A stretch of 15,536 nucleotides of DNA. It comes from Desulfobacteraceae bacterium. Lineage in GTDB: Bacteria; Desulfobacterota; DSM-4660; Desulfatiglandales; Desulfatiglandaceae. The DNA is taken from positions 1 to 15,536 of the forward strand of contig JAUWMY010000013.1 in assembly GCA_030612945.1 (NCBI GenBank). Reading direction: 5' to 3'. The notes beneath the pieces are model-generated. The model had not been told where the DNA came from and did no database searches. It saw only the letters and a list, made by a program, of their open reading frames with translations. The translations under genes were made by a program, and so were the position numbers. Shown piece by piece: positions 1-5,781 of this stretch (position 1 is its first letter; every line of letters begins with the position of its first letter).

Positions 1-96
1 AATAGCCGCCGTTAACGTCGTCTTGCCATGATCTATATGCCCTATCGTTCCAACGTTTATATGCGGCTTCGTCCTCTCAAATTTCTTCTTGCCCAT
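1..96 (-). CDS. tuf: Elongation factor Tu, N-terminal fragment (partial)
   Basis: The reverse complement of 96..1 reads as 32 codons starting ATG and continues past the window edge. It contains FERTKPHINVGTIGHIDHGKTTLTAA in two overlapping parts: the invariant EF-Tu leader (KPHINVGTIGH) and the P-loop GHIDHGKTT that binds GTP. EF-Tu is the cytosolic GTPase that delivers aminoacyl-tRNA to the ribosome. The start is fixed by a strong Shine-Dalgarno AGGAGG about 8 nt upstream. It follows four tRNA genes on the same strand, the same order as thrU-tyrU-glyT-thrT-tufB in E. coli, so it is probably co-transcribed with them. Confidence 0.97.
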   Translation of the reverse strand, partial: MGKKKFERTKPHINVGTIGHIDHGKTTLTAAI

Positions 97-138
97 CTCT
101 CATCCTCCTCTGTGTAGTAAGCAGTATACACCTCATAA

Positions 139-205
139 CAACCTTCAAACACTTACTGCCTACGCCTTACTCCCTACTGCCCCCTACTGCCTATTGCCTG
201 CTGAA
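139..205. repeat. Degenerate ACTGCC(TA) short tandem repeat in the tuf leader
   Basis: Between tuf and tRNA-Thr(GGT) the sequence repeats variants of TACTGCC/TATTGCC/TACTCCC several times, for example around 157-165, 172-182 and 183-198. On the transcribed (minus) strand this reads as GGCAGTAGG-like units in the 5' leader of tuf. No open reading frame or strong hairpin is evident. It could be a slippage-derived microsatellite or a remnant of a dispersed intergenic repeat. Confidence 0.55.
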
Positions 206-220
206 TTACTGTATACATAA

Positions 221-297
221 TGGAGCCCACGACCGGGATCGAACCGGTGAACCTCATCCTTACCAAGGATGTGCTCTACCTACTGAGCTACGTGGGC
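221..297 (-). tRNA. tRNA-Thr (anticodon GGT)
   Basis: Read on the minus strand, the 77-nt gene folds as a cloverleaf. The acceptor GCCCACG pairs with CGTGGGC, the D-arm contains GCTCAGTAGGTAGAGC, the anticodon arm is CATCC-TTGGTAA-GGATG with anticodon GGT, and the T-loop is TTCGATC. The discriminator is T and the 3' CCA is encoded. It reads ACC/ACT threonine codons. It is the last tRNA before tuf. Confidence 0.97.
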
Positions 298-377
298 ACA
301 AAAAAATAGAGTGCCCAAAGTGATCTCAAGCGCCTAAAATGTCTAAAGTAAATGTCTTAAGCGGCGAAACGGCGCCA

Positions 378-402
378 TATAAAATTGCATAGCAATTTTA
401 TA
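378..402. repeat. Perfect 11-bp palindrome in the tRNA spacer
   Basis: TATAAAATTGC (378-388) and GCAATTTTATA (392-402) form a perfect stem with a 3-nt ATA loop, ending one base from the encoded CCA end of tRNA-Gly. In the polycistronic transcript it would form a small AT-rich hairpin right after tRNA-Gly. It might help 3' processing, or be a dispersed palindromic repeat. It has no poly-T tail and sits inside an operon, so a full terminator is unlikely. Confidence 0.6.
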
Positions 403-403
403 A

Positions 404-480
404 TGGAGCGGGAAACGGGACTCGAACCCGCGCCCCTCAGCTTGGAAGGCTGACGCTCTAGCCAACTGAGCTATTCCCGC
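404..480 (-). tRNA. tRNA-Gly (anticodon TCC)
   Basis: The minus-strand 77-nt gene has acceptor GCGGGAA pairing with TTCCCGC, D-arm GCTCAGTTGGCTAGAGC, anticodon stem-loop CAGCC-TTCCAAG-GCTG with anticodon TCC, T-arm GCGGGTTCGAGTCCCGT and an encoded CCA. It reads GGA/GGG glycine codons. It is the third tRNA of the operon. Confidence 0.97.
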
Positions 481-503
481 TTTTAGCTAAAAAAACACTT
501 TGG

Positions 504-588
504 TGGTGGAGAGGGGAGGATTTGAACCTCCGAAGGCTGAGCCGGCAGATTTACAGTCTGCTCCCTTTAACCACTCGGGAACCTCTCC
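504..588 (-). tRNA. tRNA-Tyr (anticodon GTA)
   Basis: The minus-strand 85-nt gene is a class II tRNA with a long variable arm. The acceptor GGAGAGG pairs with CCTCTCC, the D-arm contains CCCGAGTGGTTAAAGGG, the anticodon loop is CTGTAAA with anticodon GTA, the long variable arm follows, the T-loop is TTCAAAT, and ACCA is encoded. The long variable region fits bacterial tRNA-Tyr. It is the second tRNA of the operon. Confidence 0.97.
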
Positions 589-601
589 TCTATGAACTAT
601 T

Positions 602-634
602 TAGTGCCCGATCGAAAACCGCTATTTTTCGGTC
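602..634. repeat. Degenerate copy of the TAGTGCC..CGAAAACC hairpin repeat
   Basis: Positions 602-620 match 1450-1468 at 17 of 19 bases (TAGTGCCYGAWCGAAAACC). The segment forms its own hairpin: 610-618 pairs with 626-634 (9 bp including one G-U) around a 7-nt loop. It lies between tRNA-Thr(TGT) and tRNA-Tyr. A shared core at two unrelated intergenic sites suggests a dispersed palindromic element rather than chance. Confidence 0.5.
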
Positions 635-697
635 AGCCCCTATATTAAATCAAAATGACCCAATACTTTTTATAAAATTTATTCAATAACGCCTAAC

Positions 698-773
698 TGG
701 AGCCAGCGAAGGGAATCGAACCCCCGACCCACTGATTACAAATCAGTTGCTCTGCCATCTGAGCTACGCTGGC
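698..773 (-). tRNA. tRNA-Thr (anticodon TGT)
   Basis: The minus-strand 76-nt gene has acceptor GCCAGCG pairing with CGCTGGC, D-arm GCTCAGATGGCAGAGC, anticodon arm CTGAT-TTGTAAT-CAG with anticodon TGT, T-arm GGGGGTTCGATTCCC and an encoded CCA. It reads ACA/ACG threonine codons. It is the promoter-proximal tRNA of the tRNA-tuf operon. Confidence 0.97.
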
Positions 774-973
774 AGTGTGACAAGAAAAGCGTAATTTTTA
801 AAGATAATTTTATTTGGAGACTATTTCAATGTCCAAAAACGCTAATTAGCGCCGAATATTTCAATAAAACTCCAAAAACCTTCCAAAACCTTATCTATTC
901 TTTCAATTTCTTTAATTATCACCACATTAGACTCGATGATATATAGGTTCTGTGGTTTTTATAGTAACAAAGC

Positions 974-1002
974 AATATAAACAGTAAATATTGTAGTGTC
1001 AA
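974..1002 (-). promoter_or_regulatory. Sigma-70 promoter for the tRNA-tuf operon
   Basis: On the minus strand a perfect -35 TTGACA (1002..997) is separated by exactly 17 bp from a -10 TATATT (979..974). Transcription would start near 967 and run through an AT-rich leader of about 190 nt to the first tRNA. A weaker alternative, TTGAAA-N17-TATCTT, lies only about 30 nt before the tRNA. The rest of the gene-free stretch 774-1137 is AT-rich, and I see no gene or strong hairpin in it. Confidence 0.6.
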
Positions 1003-1137
1003 TTACCATTTTCTATATTTTGATATTAAATTTTTTTATTAAATGCTTGAATACTTATATTCTTTGTGTTATCAAAAACGCAACAAAAGCTGAGACAAAG
1101 ATTAAATTTATTTTCTGAATTTTTAGGAGGTAGAAAA

Positions 1138-1443
1138 ATGGCAGCTTTGGCCGGAGGAATTGCAGCGCTTGTGCTGGGAATCATTGGTATTATCATTTGG
1201 CGGGGAGAATTCATCGACATTTTGCTGGGCGGTGTGCCTGTTATGCTGATCCTTGGTGGTGCTCTTGCAGCCTATTTGGGCTTTGAAGAAATCAAGGATA
1301 AAAAAACCACAGAGAGTTTTGACGATCCTGCCCAGGAAAACCTTCAACGGGAAGTTAAAGACCTGAAGAAAGAAATCAAAGGCCTGAAGGATGACAAAGA
1401 AGAACCCGAGAAAAAAGAAGACGACACCACAACACAGGAATGA
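1138..1443 (+). CDS. Small membrane protein with two TM segments and a charged coiled-coil tail
   Basis: The 101-residue product is not one I recognise. The first start in frame is a GTG at 1066, but the ATG at 1138 has an ideal AGGAGG 7 nt upstream (1125-1130), and from there the protein opens directly with a hydrophobic segment. Two Gly/Ala/Ile-rich membrane segments (residues about 3-20 and 28-48) are joined by a short WRGEFID loop. They are followed by a highly charged tail (about 52-101) rich in Lys, Glu and Asp, with heptad-like LQREVKDLKKEIKGLKDD. This suggests an inner-membrane anchor with a soluble coiled-coil tail. It is monocistronic and ends at a strong hairpin shared with ndk. 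Confidence 0.72.
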   Translation: MAALAGGIAALVLGIIGIIIWRGEFIDILLGGVPVMLILGGALAAYLGFEEIKDKKTTESFDDPAQENLQREVKDLKKEIKGLKDDKEEPEKKEDDTTTQE

Positions 1444-1487
1444 CCAAAATAGTGCCTGAACGAAAACCCGTTCAGGCACTATTTTGG
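1444..1487. terminator. Perfect 19-bp inverted repeat, probable bidirectional terminator
   Basis: CCAAAATAGTGCCTGAACG (1444-1462) and its exact reverse complement (1469-1487) flank a 6-nt AAAACC loop. It begins at the base after the stop codon of the small membrane protein and lies 20 bp beyond the end of convergent ndk, so it fits a shared terminator. The T-run (CTATTTTGG) is inside the stem, as in bidirectional A/T-flanked terminators. Part of the sequence recurs at 602-620 and 4915-4930, so it may also be a dispersed palindromic repeat used as a terminator. Confidence 0.75.
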
Positions 1488-1507
1488 ATTCGGAGATAAT
1501 GCCACTT

Positions 1508-1930
1508 TTATTGCGCTGGAATTTCTAAGGCATTGAAAAAATAGTTGATTTCAAACCGGGCGTTTTCTTCAGAATCGGATCCGTGGACCACATTTTTTTC
1601 AATATCGGTGGCAAACTCGCGCCTGATAGTCCCCTCTTCAGCTTCTTTGTAATTCGTAGCCCCCATTAATTTTCGATACTCCTTTATGACGTCATCTCCG
1701 TCCAATACCATGACCACTGAGGGTCCGGATGACATAAAGTCTGTAACGCTTTCATAAAAAGGCTTGCCTTCATGGACCTTATAGAAACCTTTGGCCTGCT
1801 CCTTGGTCATCTTTATCATTTTCATGGCCATGATTTTTATGTCCGCTGCCTCTAATCGTCCAATCACCTTTCCGATCAGATTTCTCGATACTCCGTCCGG
1901 CTTGATAATAGATAACGTTCTCTGTCTCAT
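1508..1930 (-). CDS. ndk: Nucleoside diphosphate kinase
   Basis: The 140-residue enzyme transfers the gamma phosphate of ATP to nucleoside diphosphates through a phosphohistidine, balancing cytosolic NTP and dNTP pools. The N-terminus RTLSIIKPDGV is the family signature. The active-site block NVVHGSDS places the catalytic His at residue 116, and the nucleotide-binding segment MGATNYKEAEEGTIRREFA is present. The length is the usual one for bacterial Ndk. The frame opens 28 codons further upstream, but the ATG at 1930 is preceded by AAGGAGG at proper spacing and gives the normal N-terminus. Minor oddities are Tyr-Lys in place of the common Pro-Ala after GATN, and Glu in RREFA where Asp is typical. 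Confidence 0.97.
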   Translation of the reverse strand: MRQRTLSIIKPDGVSRNLIGKVIGRLEAADIKIMAMKMIKMTKEQAKGFYKVHEGKPFYESVTDFMSSGPSVVMVLDGDDVIKEYRKLMGATNYKEAEEGTIRREFATDIEKNVVHGSDSEENARFEINYFFNALEIPAQ

Positions 1931-1987
1931 AAATATCCTCCTTGATTCTAATCTTATTGACCAGTGCATGTAATAACTGCTATACAA

Positions 1988-2211
1988 CGCCTTTATAAAA
2001 ACGTAACCGTTCACGGGTTCAAAGGTTCAGGGGTTCAAGGTTCAATTCTCGTCCACGGAGTGCATTTAAGTTCCGTATTTATGAGAAAAGCGTCAGCTTC
2101 GTCAGGCCTAATCCAAAATTCGGAGCTAAATTGGCAATTACTTGGGAAAATGAGCATTTTTAATCCCGCTTTTAGCGGGAAACGATGAACCCTGAACCTT
2201 TGAACGGTTAC
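1988..2211. repeat. MITE-like unit bounded by GTAACCGTTCA inverted repeats
   Basis: The left end (from about 1988, clearest at 2003-2044) carries GTAACCGTTCACGGGTTC followed by reiterated GGTTCA motifs. The right end (2187-2211) is the inverted counterpart, ending GAACGGTTAC. Similarity extends outward to a CCTTT motif on both sides. The roughly 140-bp interior has a 7-bp hairpin (2164-2170 with 2174-2180, TCCCGCT/AGCGGGA) and no convincing gene. Short open frames cross it on both strands but lack ribosome binding sites and family resemblance. I read it as a non-autonomous, inverted-repeat-bounded element. Confidence 0.6.
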
Positions 2212-2252
2212 ATAAAAACAAAGGCTTATATAAAACGTCAAGAACTTTATTT

Positions 2253-2285
2253 GTAACCGTTCACGGATTCAGAGTTTCAGGGTTC
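2253..2285. repeat. Third copy of the GTAACCGTTCA repeat end
   Basis: GTAACCGTTCACGGATTC followed by a degenerate TTCAGGGTTC repeats the left end of the 1988-2211 unit in direct orientation. It lies 26 bp before the start of the first YkgJ-type gene and about 40 bp beyond the right end of that unit. It may be a solo end, or one terminus of a second deleted copy. Confidence 0.6.
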
Positions 2286-2311
2286 GGTGTATGGTTAGAA
2301 AGGAATAAAAC

Positions 2312-3085
2312 ATGTCACAAAAAAAACCCGCTGATGGTGGGGGAAAAAAACCAAGGTTGGAACGTGAACATCTGTTTAGGTTTAACTGTTATCCCGGAGT
2401 TTCCTGCTTCACCCAATGCTGCCAGGATATCACCATCGTCTTAACCCCATTTGATGTCTTACGCCTCAAGAATAGCCTTAAGATCTCATCCGACGAATTC
2501 CTGGAGAAATATACGATAATTATTCAGGAAGAAAAGCAACTGATCCCACTTGTTATACTCAAAATGAATGAAAAGGATAAAAAATGTCCTTTTGTCACAC
2601 CAGAGGGATGTACCGTCTATGATGACAGGCCATGGCCCTGCAGGATGTATCCCCTGGATATGAACGATGACGGAACTTTCAGTCTGATCACTGACTCCTC
2701 GCATTGCCTGGGACTCAAGGAATCCGATAGGTGGAAAATATCGGACTGGCTGTCCGAACAGGGAATCGGGCCTTATGAGGAGATGAATGAACTTCTTTCC
2801 AAAATCACTGTGCCCCTTAATGCTAAGGGATTAGACATAACAAATCCTGATATAACTAAAATGACATTCATGTCCCTCTATAACCTCGATAAATTTAGGG
2901 ACTTTGTCTTCAAAAGCACCTTCCTGGATCGATTGGAAATAGAACCAGAACTCGTAAAAAAAATCAAAAATAGCGATGAAGACTTACTTTTATTCGCTTT
3001 TGATTGGATAAAATTTGGCCTTCTTGGGAAAAAAGTGTTTGGGGTGAAACAAAAACCATCAGAAACAACCCCTTCCAATATATGA
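2312..3085 (+). CDS. YkgJ-type cysteine-cluster protein (paralog 1)
   Basis: The 257-residue product is a YkgJ/CxxCxxCC-type protein, a family predicted to chelate zinc or iron but of unknown biochemical role. The first cluster is C26-x5-C32-x3-C36-C37 (CYPGVSCFTQCC), followed by the family-like helix TPFDVLRLKNSL. The second is C92-x7-C100-x9-C110 in CPFVTPEGCTVYDDRPWPC, with a further HC at 131-132. The C-terminal half (about 140-257) has the conserved YNLDKFRDFVF segment. There is no signal peptide or TM segment, so it is probably cytosolic. The ATG follows AGAAAGGA. The downstream gene is a paralog 28 nt away, so the two probably form an operon. A flagellin-lysine-methylase-like (FliB) relative, which shares Cys motifs, is possible but less likely. 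Confidence 0.85.
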   Translation: MSQKKPADGGGKKPRLEREHLFRFNCYPGVSCFTQCCQDITIVLTPFDVLRLKNSLKISSDEFLEKYTIIIQEEKQLIPLVILKMNEKDKKCPFVTPEGCTVYDDRPWPCRMYPLDMNDDGTFSLITDSSHCLGLKESDRWKISDWLSEQGIGPYEEMNELLSKITVPLNAKGLDITNPDITKMTFMSLYNLDKFRDFVFKSTFLDRLEIEPELVKKIKNSDEDLLLFAFDWIKFGLLGKKVFGVKQKPSETTPSNI

Positions 3086-3113
3086 ACGGAAACATTAAAC
3101 AATATATACTATC

Positions 3114-3902
3114 ATGAGTGAAAAAAAAAGTGACATATCATTTACACCCTTAACCGGAAACACATTTAAGTTCCGGTGTTATAAGGGAATCCAGTGCTTT
3201 ACAGACTGCTGTGCTGACCTCAACCTGGTTCTGACACCTTATGACATAGTACGCATAAAAAACCGGCTTGGCATGTTATCCGATGCTTTTCTAAACAAAC
3301 ACACAGATACGACTATGGAGAACCATCCGCAATTTCCAATGGTCAAACTCAAGATGCTCAGCGATGAAAAGAGGAGATGCCCTTTTGTTTCTCCTGATGG
3401 ATGCACAATATATGAAGACCGCCCTGGTGCCTGCCGCATTTATCCTCTGGGTAGAGCTGCCACAAAACCGGATGCCCAAAGAGGCACACGGGAGAAGTTT
3501 TTCATTGTGAATGAAGAGCACTGCCTTGGCTTTAAGGAGGATAAAGAATGGACCATTGAGGAATGGCTGACAAACGAGGGTGTGGATGAATATAACACCA
3601 TGAATGATCAATGGTTAGAGATCATCACCTCTCAGAAAACCATTGGCCCGGAGAAAGATCTCCACCAAAAAATCCAGATGTTTTCCATGGCCTCCTATAA
3701 TCTGGATAAATTCAGAGAATTTATTTTCAAAAGCAGGTTCTTCGAACGCTTCGAGGTGGAATCAGGATTGAAGAGTAAATTGGCCTCTGATGATGTAGAA
3801 TTGATGAAGTTTGCCTTTGACTGGTTGAAATTCAGCCTGTTTGGGGAGAAGACCATTCAAATCAAGGACGAACCTTCTCTTGAACGCACCACTAATCCTT
3901 AA
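3114..3902 (+). CDS. YkgJ-type cysteine-cluster protein (paralog 2)
   Basis: This 262-residue protein is a paralog of the preceding gene. All eight cysteines are kept in the same order and almost the same spacing: C22, C28, C32-C33, C89, C97, C107 and C137. Shared blocks include LTPYDIVRIKNRL, CPFVSPDGCTIYEDRPGAC, HCLGFKED and YNLDKFREFIFKSRF. Its clearest insertion is about 8 residues after the RIYPLG motif (about 113-128). The metal-binding role is a family prediction and the substrate is unknown. The ATG has only a weak upstream Shine-Dalgarno, so translation may depend on the preceding gene. The following 262 bp (3903-4164) contain no gene that I can support. Confidence 0.85.
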   Translation: MSEKKSDISFTPLTGNTFKFRCYKGIQCFTDCCADLNLVLTPYDIVRIKNRLGMLSDAFLNKHTDTTMENHPQFPMVKLKMLSDEKRRCPFVSPDGCTIYEDRPGACRIYPLGRAATKPDAQRGTREKFFIVNEEHCLGFKEDKEWTIEEWLTNEGVDEYNTMNDQWLEIITSQKTIGPEKDLHQKIQMFSMASYNLDKFREFIFKSRFFERFEVESGLKSKLASDDVELMKFAFDWLKFSLFGEKTIQIKDEPSLERTTNP

Positions 3903-4059
3903 CTCCTCTCGACCCTATTTACACCCAGAGGACATGGAGTTTTCTTTTAAAGCTAACTATCTTTGGTCTTTCTGCGTTCCTTTATACGCTTATACCAAAA
4001 GAGAAATGAAATTCAAAAAGTAATATGCATGATCTTGACTTTCCTTAACTTTTAACAAG

Positions 4060-4087
4060 TTGATTTTTTGTGAATTGCTGATATGTT
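4060..4087 (+). promoter_or_regulatory. Possible sigma-70 promoter for the six-TM membrane protein
   Basis: TTGATT (4060-4065) and TATGTT (4082-4087) are separated by 16 bp, in an AT-rich stretch about 75 bp before the predicted ATG. The match is moderate and the region is AT-rich, so chance is a real possibility. Confidence 0.3.
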
Positions 4088-4164
4088 ATTCAACCGGTTG
4101 TATCTTAAATTTTCTACGGGACTATGGATAAAACGCTATCCGTTAGTCAGTATTTATCGCGGTT

Positions 4165-4863
4165 ATGAATTTAACTTATCTCAGATGGTCTATCATCTCA
4201 ATAAGGCTTTCGGTCGTGGTTTTCCTTGCGCTGGGGACACTATCGGCCTACTACTATCCAGGAGGGAACTACATCTCCGAAACAGCGCAAAGCTATAGCT
4301 TCTGGAATAACTTTCTCTGTGACTCTATCAGAAATATCACATGCACAGGCCAATATAACTTGCTCGGCGCCCGCCTCGCCTCATTGGCTATGTTCGCCCT
4401 CATTTTTGGTGGTTTCTTTCCAATGTTTTTTGCCTTTCCATATCATCTCTCTAAAAAAAGGCACCTCAACTCGACAATCCGATGGCTCGGTGTTGCTGCA
4501 GTTGGAGTATCTGCTCTTCTCCCCCTCAGCTCTTTATTCAAAATTCCTCTTCCTCACGACATCATCGTTGTGATAGCCACCCTTCCAGGTTTGACAGCTG
4601 CTCTTCTGCTCATTTTTACAACGCTGATAGAAACCTCCTTCAACCGATGGGTCAAACTCATTGGATCGCTTATGATGATTATAGCGATGGTCAACCTGAT
4701 TTTCTATCTTCGTATCAAATGGTTCGGAAGTCCACTCACTTCACTTCTACCGGGAACTCAAAAAGTTGCTCTTCTACTATGCCTTGGCTGGATGTTAGGG
4801 CTGACTGCAACCCTAAATTCTAAAAGGATAGAAAGAGGAGCGCTTCTCGCAACTTCACGGTAA
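4165..4863 (+). CDS. Six-TM integral membrane protein, DUF998-like
   Basis: The 232-residue product has six probable membrane helices at about 11-30, 70-93, 107-123, 131-154, 163-182 and 198-217, with basic residues after TM2 and TM6. The extracytoplasmic loop after TM1 contains YYPGGNYISETAQSYSFW and two cysteines (C52, C60) that could form a disulfide. The PGG-x-YISE motif and overall layout recall the DUF998 / Frag1-DRAM type of small multi-pass proteins, whose molecular function is not established. There is no close cotranscribed neighbour: it sits 262 bp after the YkgJ pair and faces the transport operon. The start has a poor Shine-Dalgarno, so the N-terminus is uncertain. Confidence 0.78.
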   Translation: MNLTYLRWSIISIRLSVVVFLALGTLSAYYYPGGNYISETAQSYSFWNNFLCDSIRNITCTGQYNLLGARLASLAMFALIFGGFFPMFFAFPYHLSKKRHLNSTIRWLGVAAVGVSALLPLSSLFKIPLPHDIIVVIATLPGLTAALLLIFTTLIETSFNRWVKLIGSLMMIIAMVNLIFYLRIKWFGSPLTSLLPGTQKVALLLCLGWMLGLTATLNSKRIERGALLATSR

Positions 4864-4881
4864 TCTGGATGGAAACCGATA

Positions 4882-4933
4882 GGTAGGCCTGCAATTCAAT
4901 TCGCCCGAACAATACCAAAATAGCGTGCCTACC
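4882..4933. repeat. Interrupted inverted repeat between convergent genes
   Basis: GGTAGGC (4882-4888) and GCCTACC (4927-4933) are exact inverted repeats 38 nt apart. The interval includes CCAAAATAGCGTGCCT (4915-4930), which resembles the left arm of the 1444-1487 hairpin with one extra C-G step. The location between two convergent transcription units suggests a degraded copy of that hairpin, possibly with weak terminator activity. Confidence 0.4.
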
Positions 4934-4949
4934 CTGGCAACTAATTGAC

Positions 4950-5780
4950 TTATATCCCCTTTTCCAACCGCCGGACAGTGAACAGTTTCTCATCCAGGTC
5001 CTGGTTAAATTTAATGTTGTGCCATTTGAAGACGCTCCGGTGGATGGTCTGCTTGCCCTTGTTGGTCTTCATGTGGATTTCCGTTCCAACCCAGATACCA
5101 TCGATCTGTTCCAGTTTCTTTATATCAAGATATTTAAGCTTTTTGCCCTCTTTCACCCAGTGAACAGCACGCACCACCATGAAGATATCCTGCCGGACAA
5201 AGAGGACCGACTTAGTATAGCCGTAGCGGTCTTCAATGGTCTTGTTTGCCGGCATGGCCTCGATAAGCCAGACCTTGTGGTCGCGGACCTCGGCTTCTTT
5301 AAGGAGTTTGTACTTCCATTCGTCAAGAACCCTTTTGGTCATATCGGCATAGGAAAAATCCGAGCCCATGAAGGCCGATGATTTGTCTGAAGATGCTATC
5401 CGCTTGGTCTTATGGAGCTCCGGCAGATAAAGCCACTGGTCATCGTCTCTCTCGCCGCTGTAATAGTCATAGGTGAGAAATCCGGTATCCCTTACATCAG
5501 CAGGCTCCATGAAGAACATAAGCTTTAAAGTGTCTTTACCCTTGTCCTTGGAGAAAGTCTTGATCTTGCGGACACGCTCCTGGCCCTTTTTGTCGATAAG
5601 GACCATCTCCATGTTTGCTATCATGTTGTCGCCATCGTCCCGGGCATCAGCTTTTTCCATGATCTCCCGGGCGGTCAGCTCATCGGCCGACGCCGGGGCA
5701 GTGTTCAAGGCGATGGCCACAAGTAGCAGGCAAAGGGTCAGGGTAAAAAAAACGTTGTGAGTCGATCTGTCTTTCATCAT
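4950..5780 (-). CDS. LolA-like outer-membrane lipoprotein-sorting protein (copy 1)
   Basis: The 276-residue protein begins with a Sec signal peptide (hydrophobic core about 10-28, cleavage likely after APASA, residues 28-32). The mature part shows the LolA-like fold family commonly annotated as outer membrane lipoprotein-sorting protein (COG2834/PF17131-like). Its hallmarks include WLYLPELHKTKRIASSDKSS, FMGSDFSYADM, and an LFVRQDIFMVVRAVHW strand. Such periplasmic half-barrels carry lipids or lipoproteins across the periplasm. Its ribosome binding site AAGGAGG lies inside the last codons of the RND gene, and the ATG is 1 nt after that stop, so the two are translationally coupled. It is the last gene of the operon. 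An alternative ATG is the next codon. Confidence 0.9.
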   Translation of the reverse strand: MMKDRSTHNVFFTLTLCLLLVAIALNTAPASADELTAREIMEKADARDDGDNMIANMEMVLIDKKGQERVRKIKTFSKDKGKDTLKLMFFMEPADVRDTGFLTYDYYSGERDDDQWLYLPELHKTKRIASSDKSSAFMGSDFSYADMTKRVLDEWKYKLLKEAEVRDHKVWLIEAMPANKTIEDRYGYTKSVLFVRQDIFMVVRAVHWVKEGKKLKYLDIKKLEQIDGIWVGTEIHMKTNKGKQTIHRSVFKWHNIKFNQDLDEKLFTVRRLEKGI

Positions 5781-5781
5781 A

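Noticed and set aside
1026..1479. Minus-strand open frames opposite the small membrane protein
   Set aside because: They are antisense to a gene with an ideal ribosome binding site, and their low-complexity Phe- and Ser-rich translations are typical of antisense frames.
1964..2241. Overlapping short open frames on both strands across the repeat region
   Set aside because: They are built from the GGTTCA repeats and the inverted-repeat unit, lack ribosome binding sites and resemble no family.
1988..2285. CRISPR array
   Set aside because: The repeats are in mixed orientation, unequally spaced and only three, with no cas genes nearby.
3841..4298. Short plus-strand open frames before the six-TM protein
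   Set aside because: They have no Shine-Dalgarno, overlap the ends of better genes in other frames and have no recognisable sequence.
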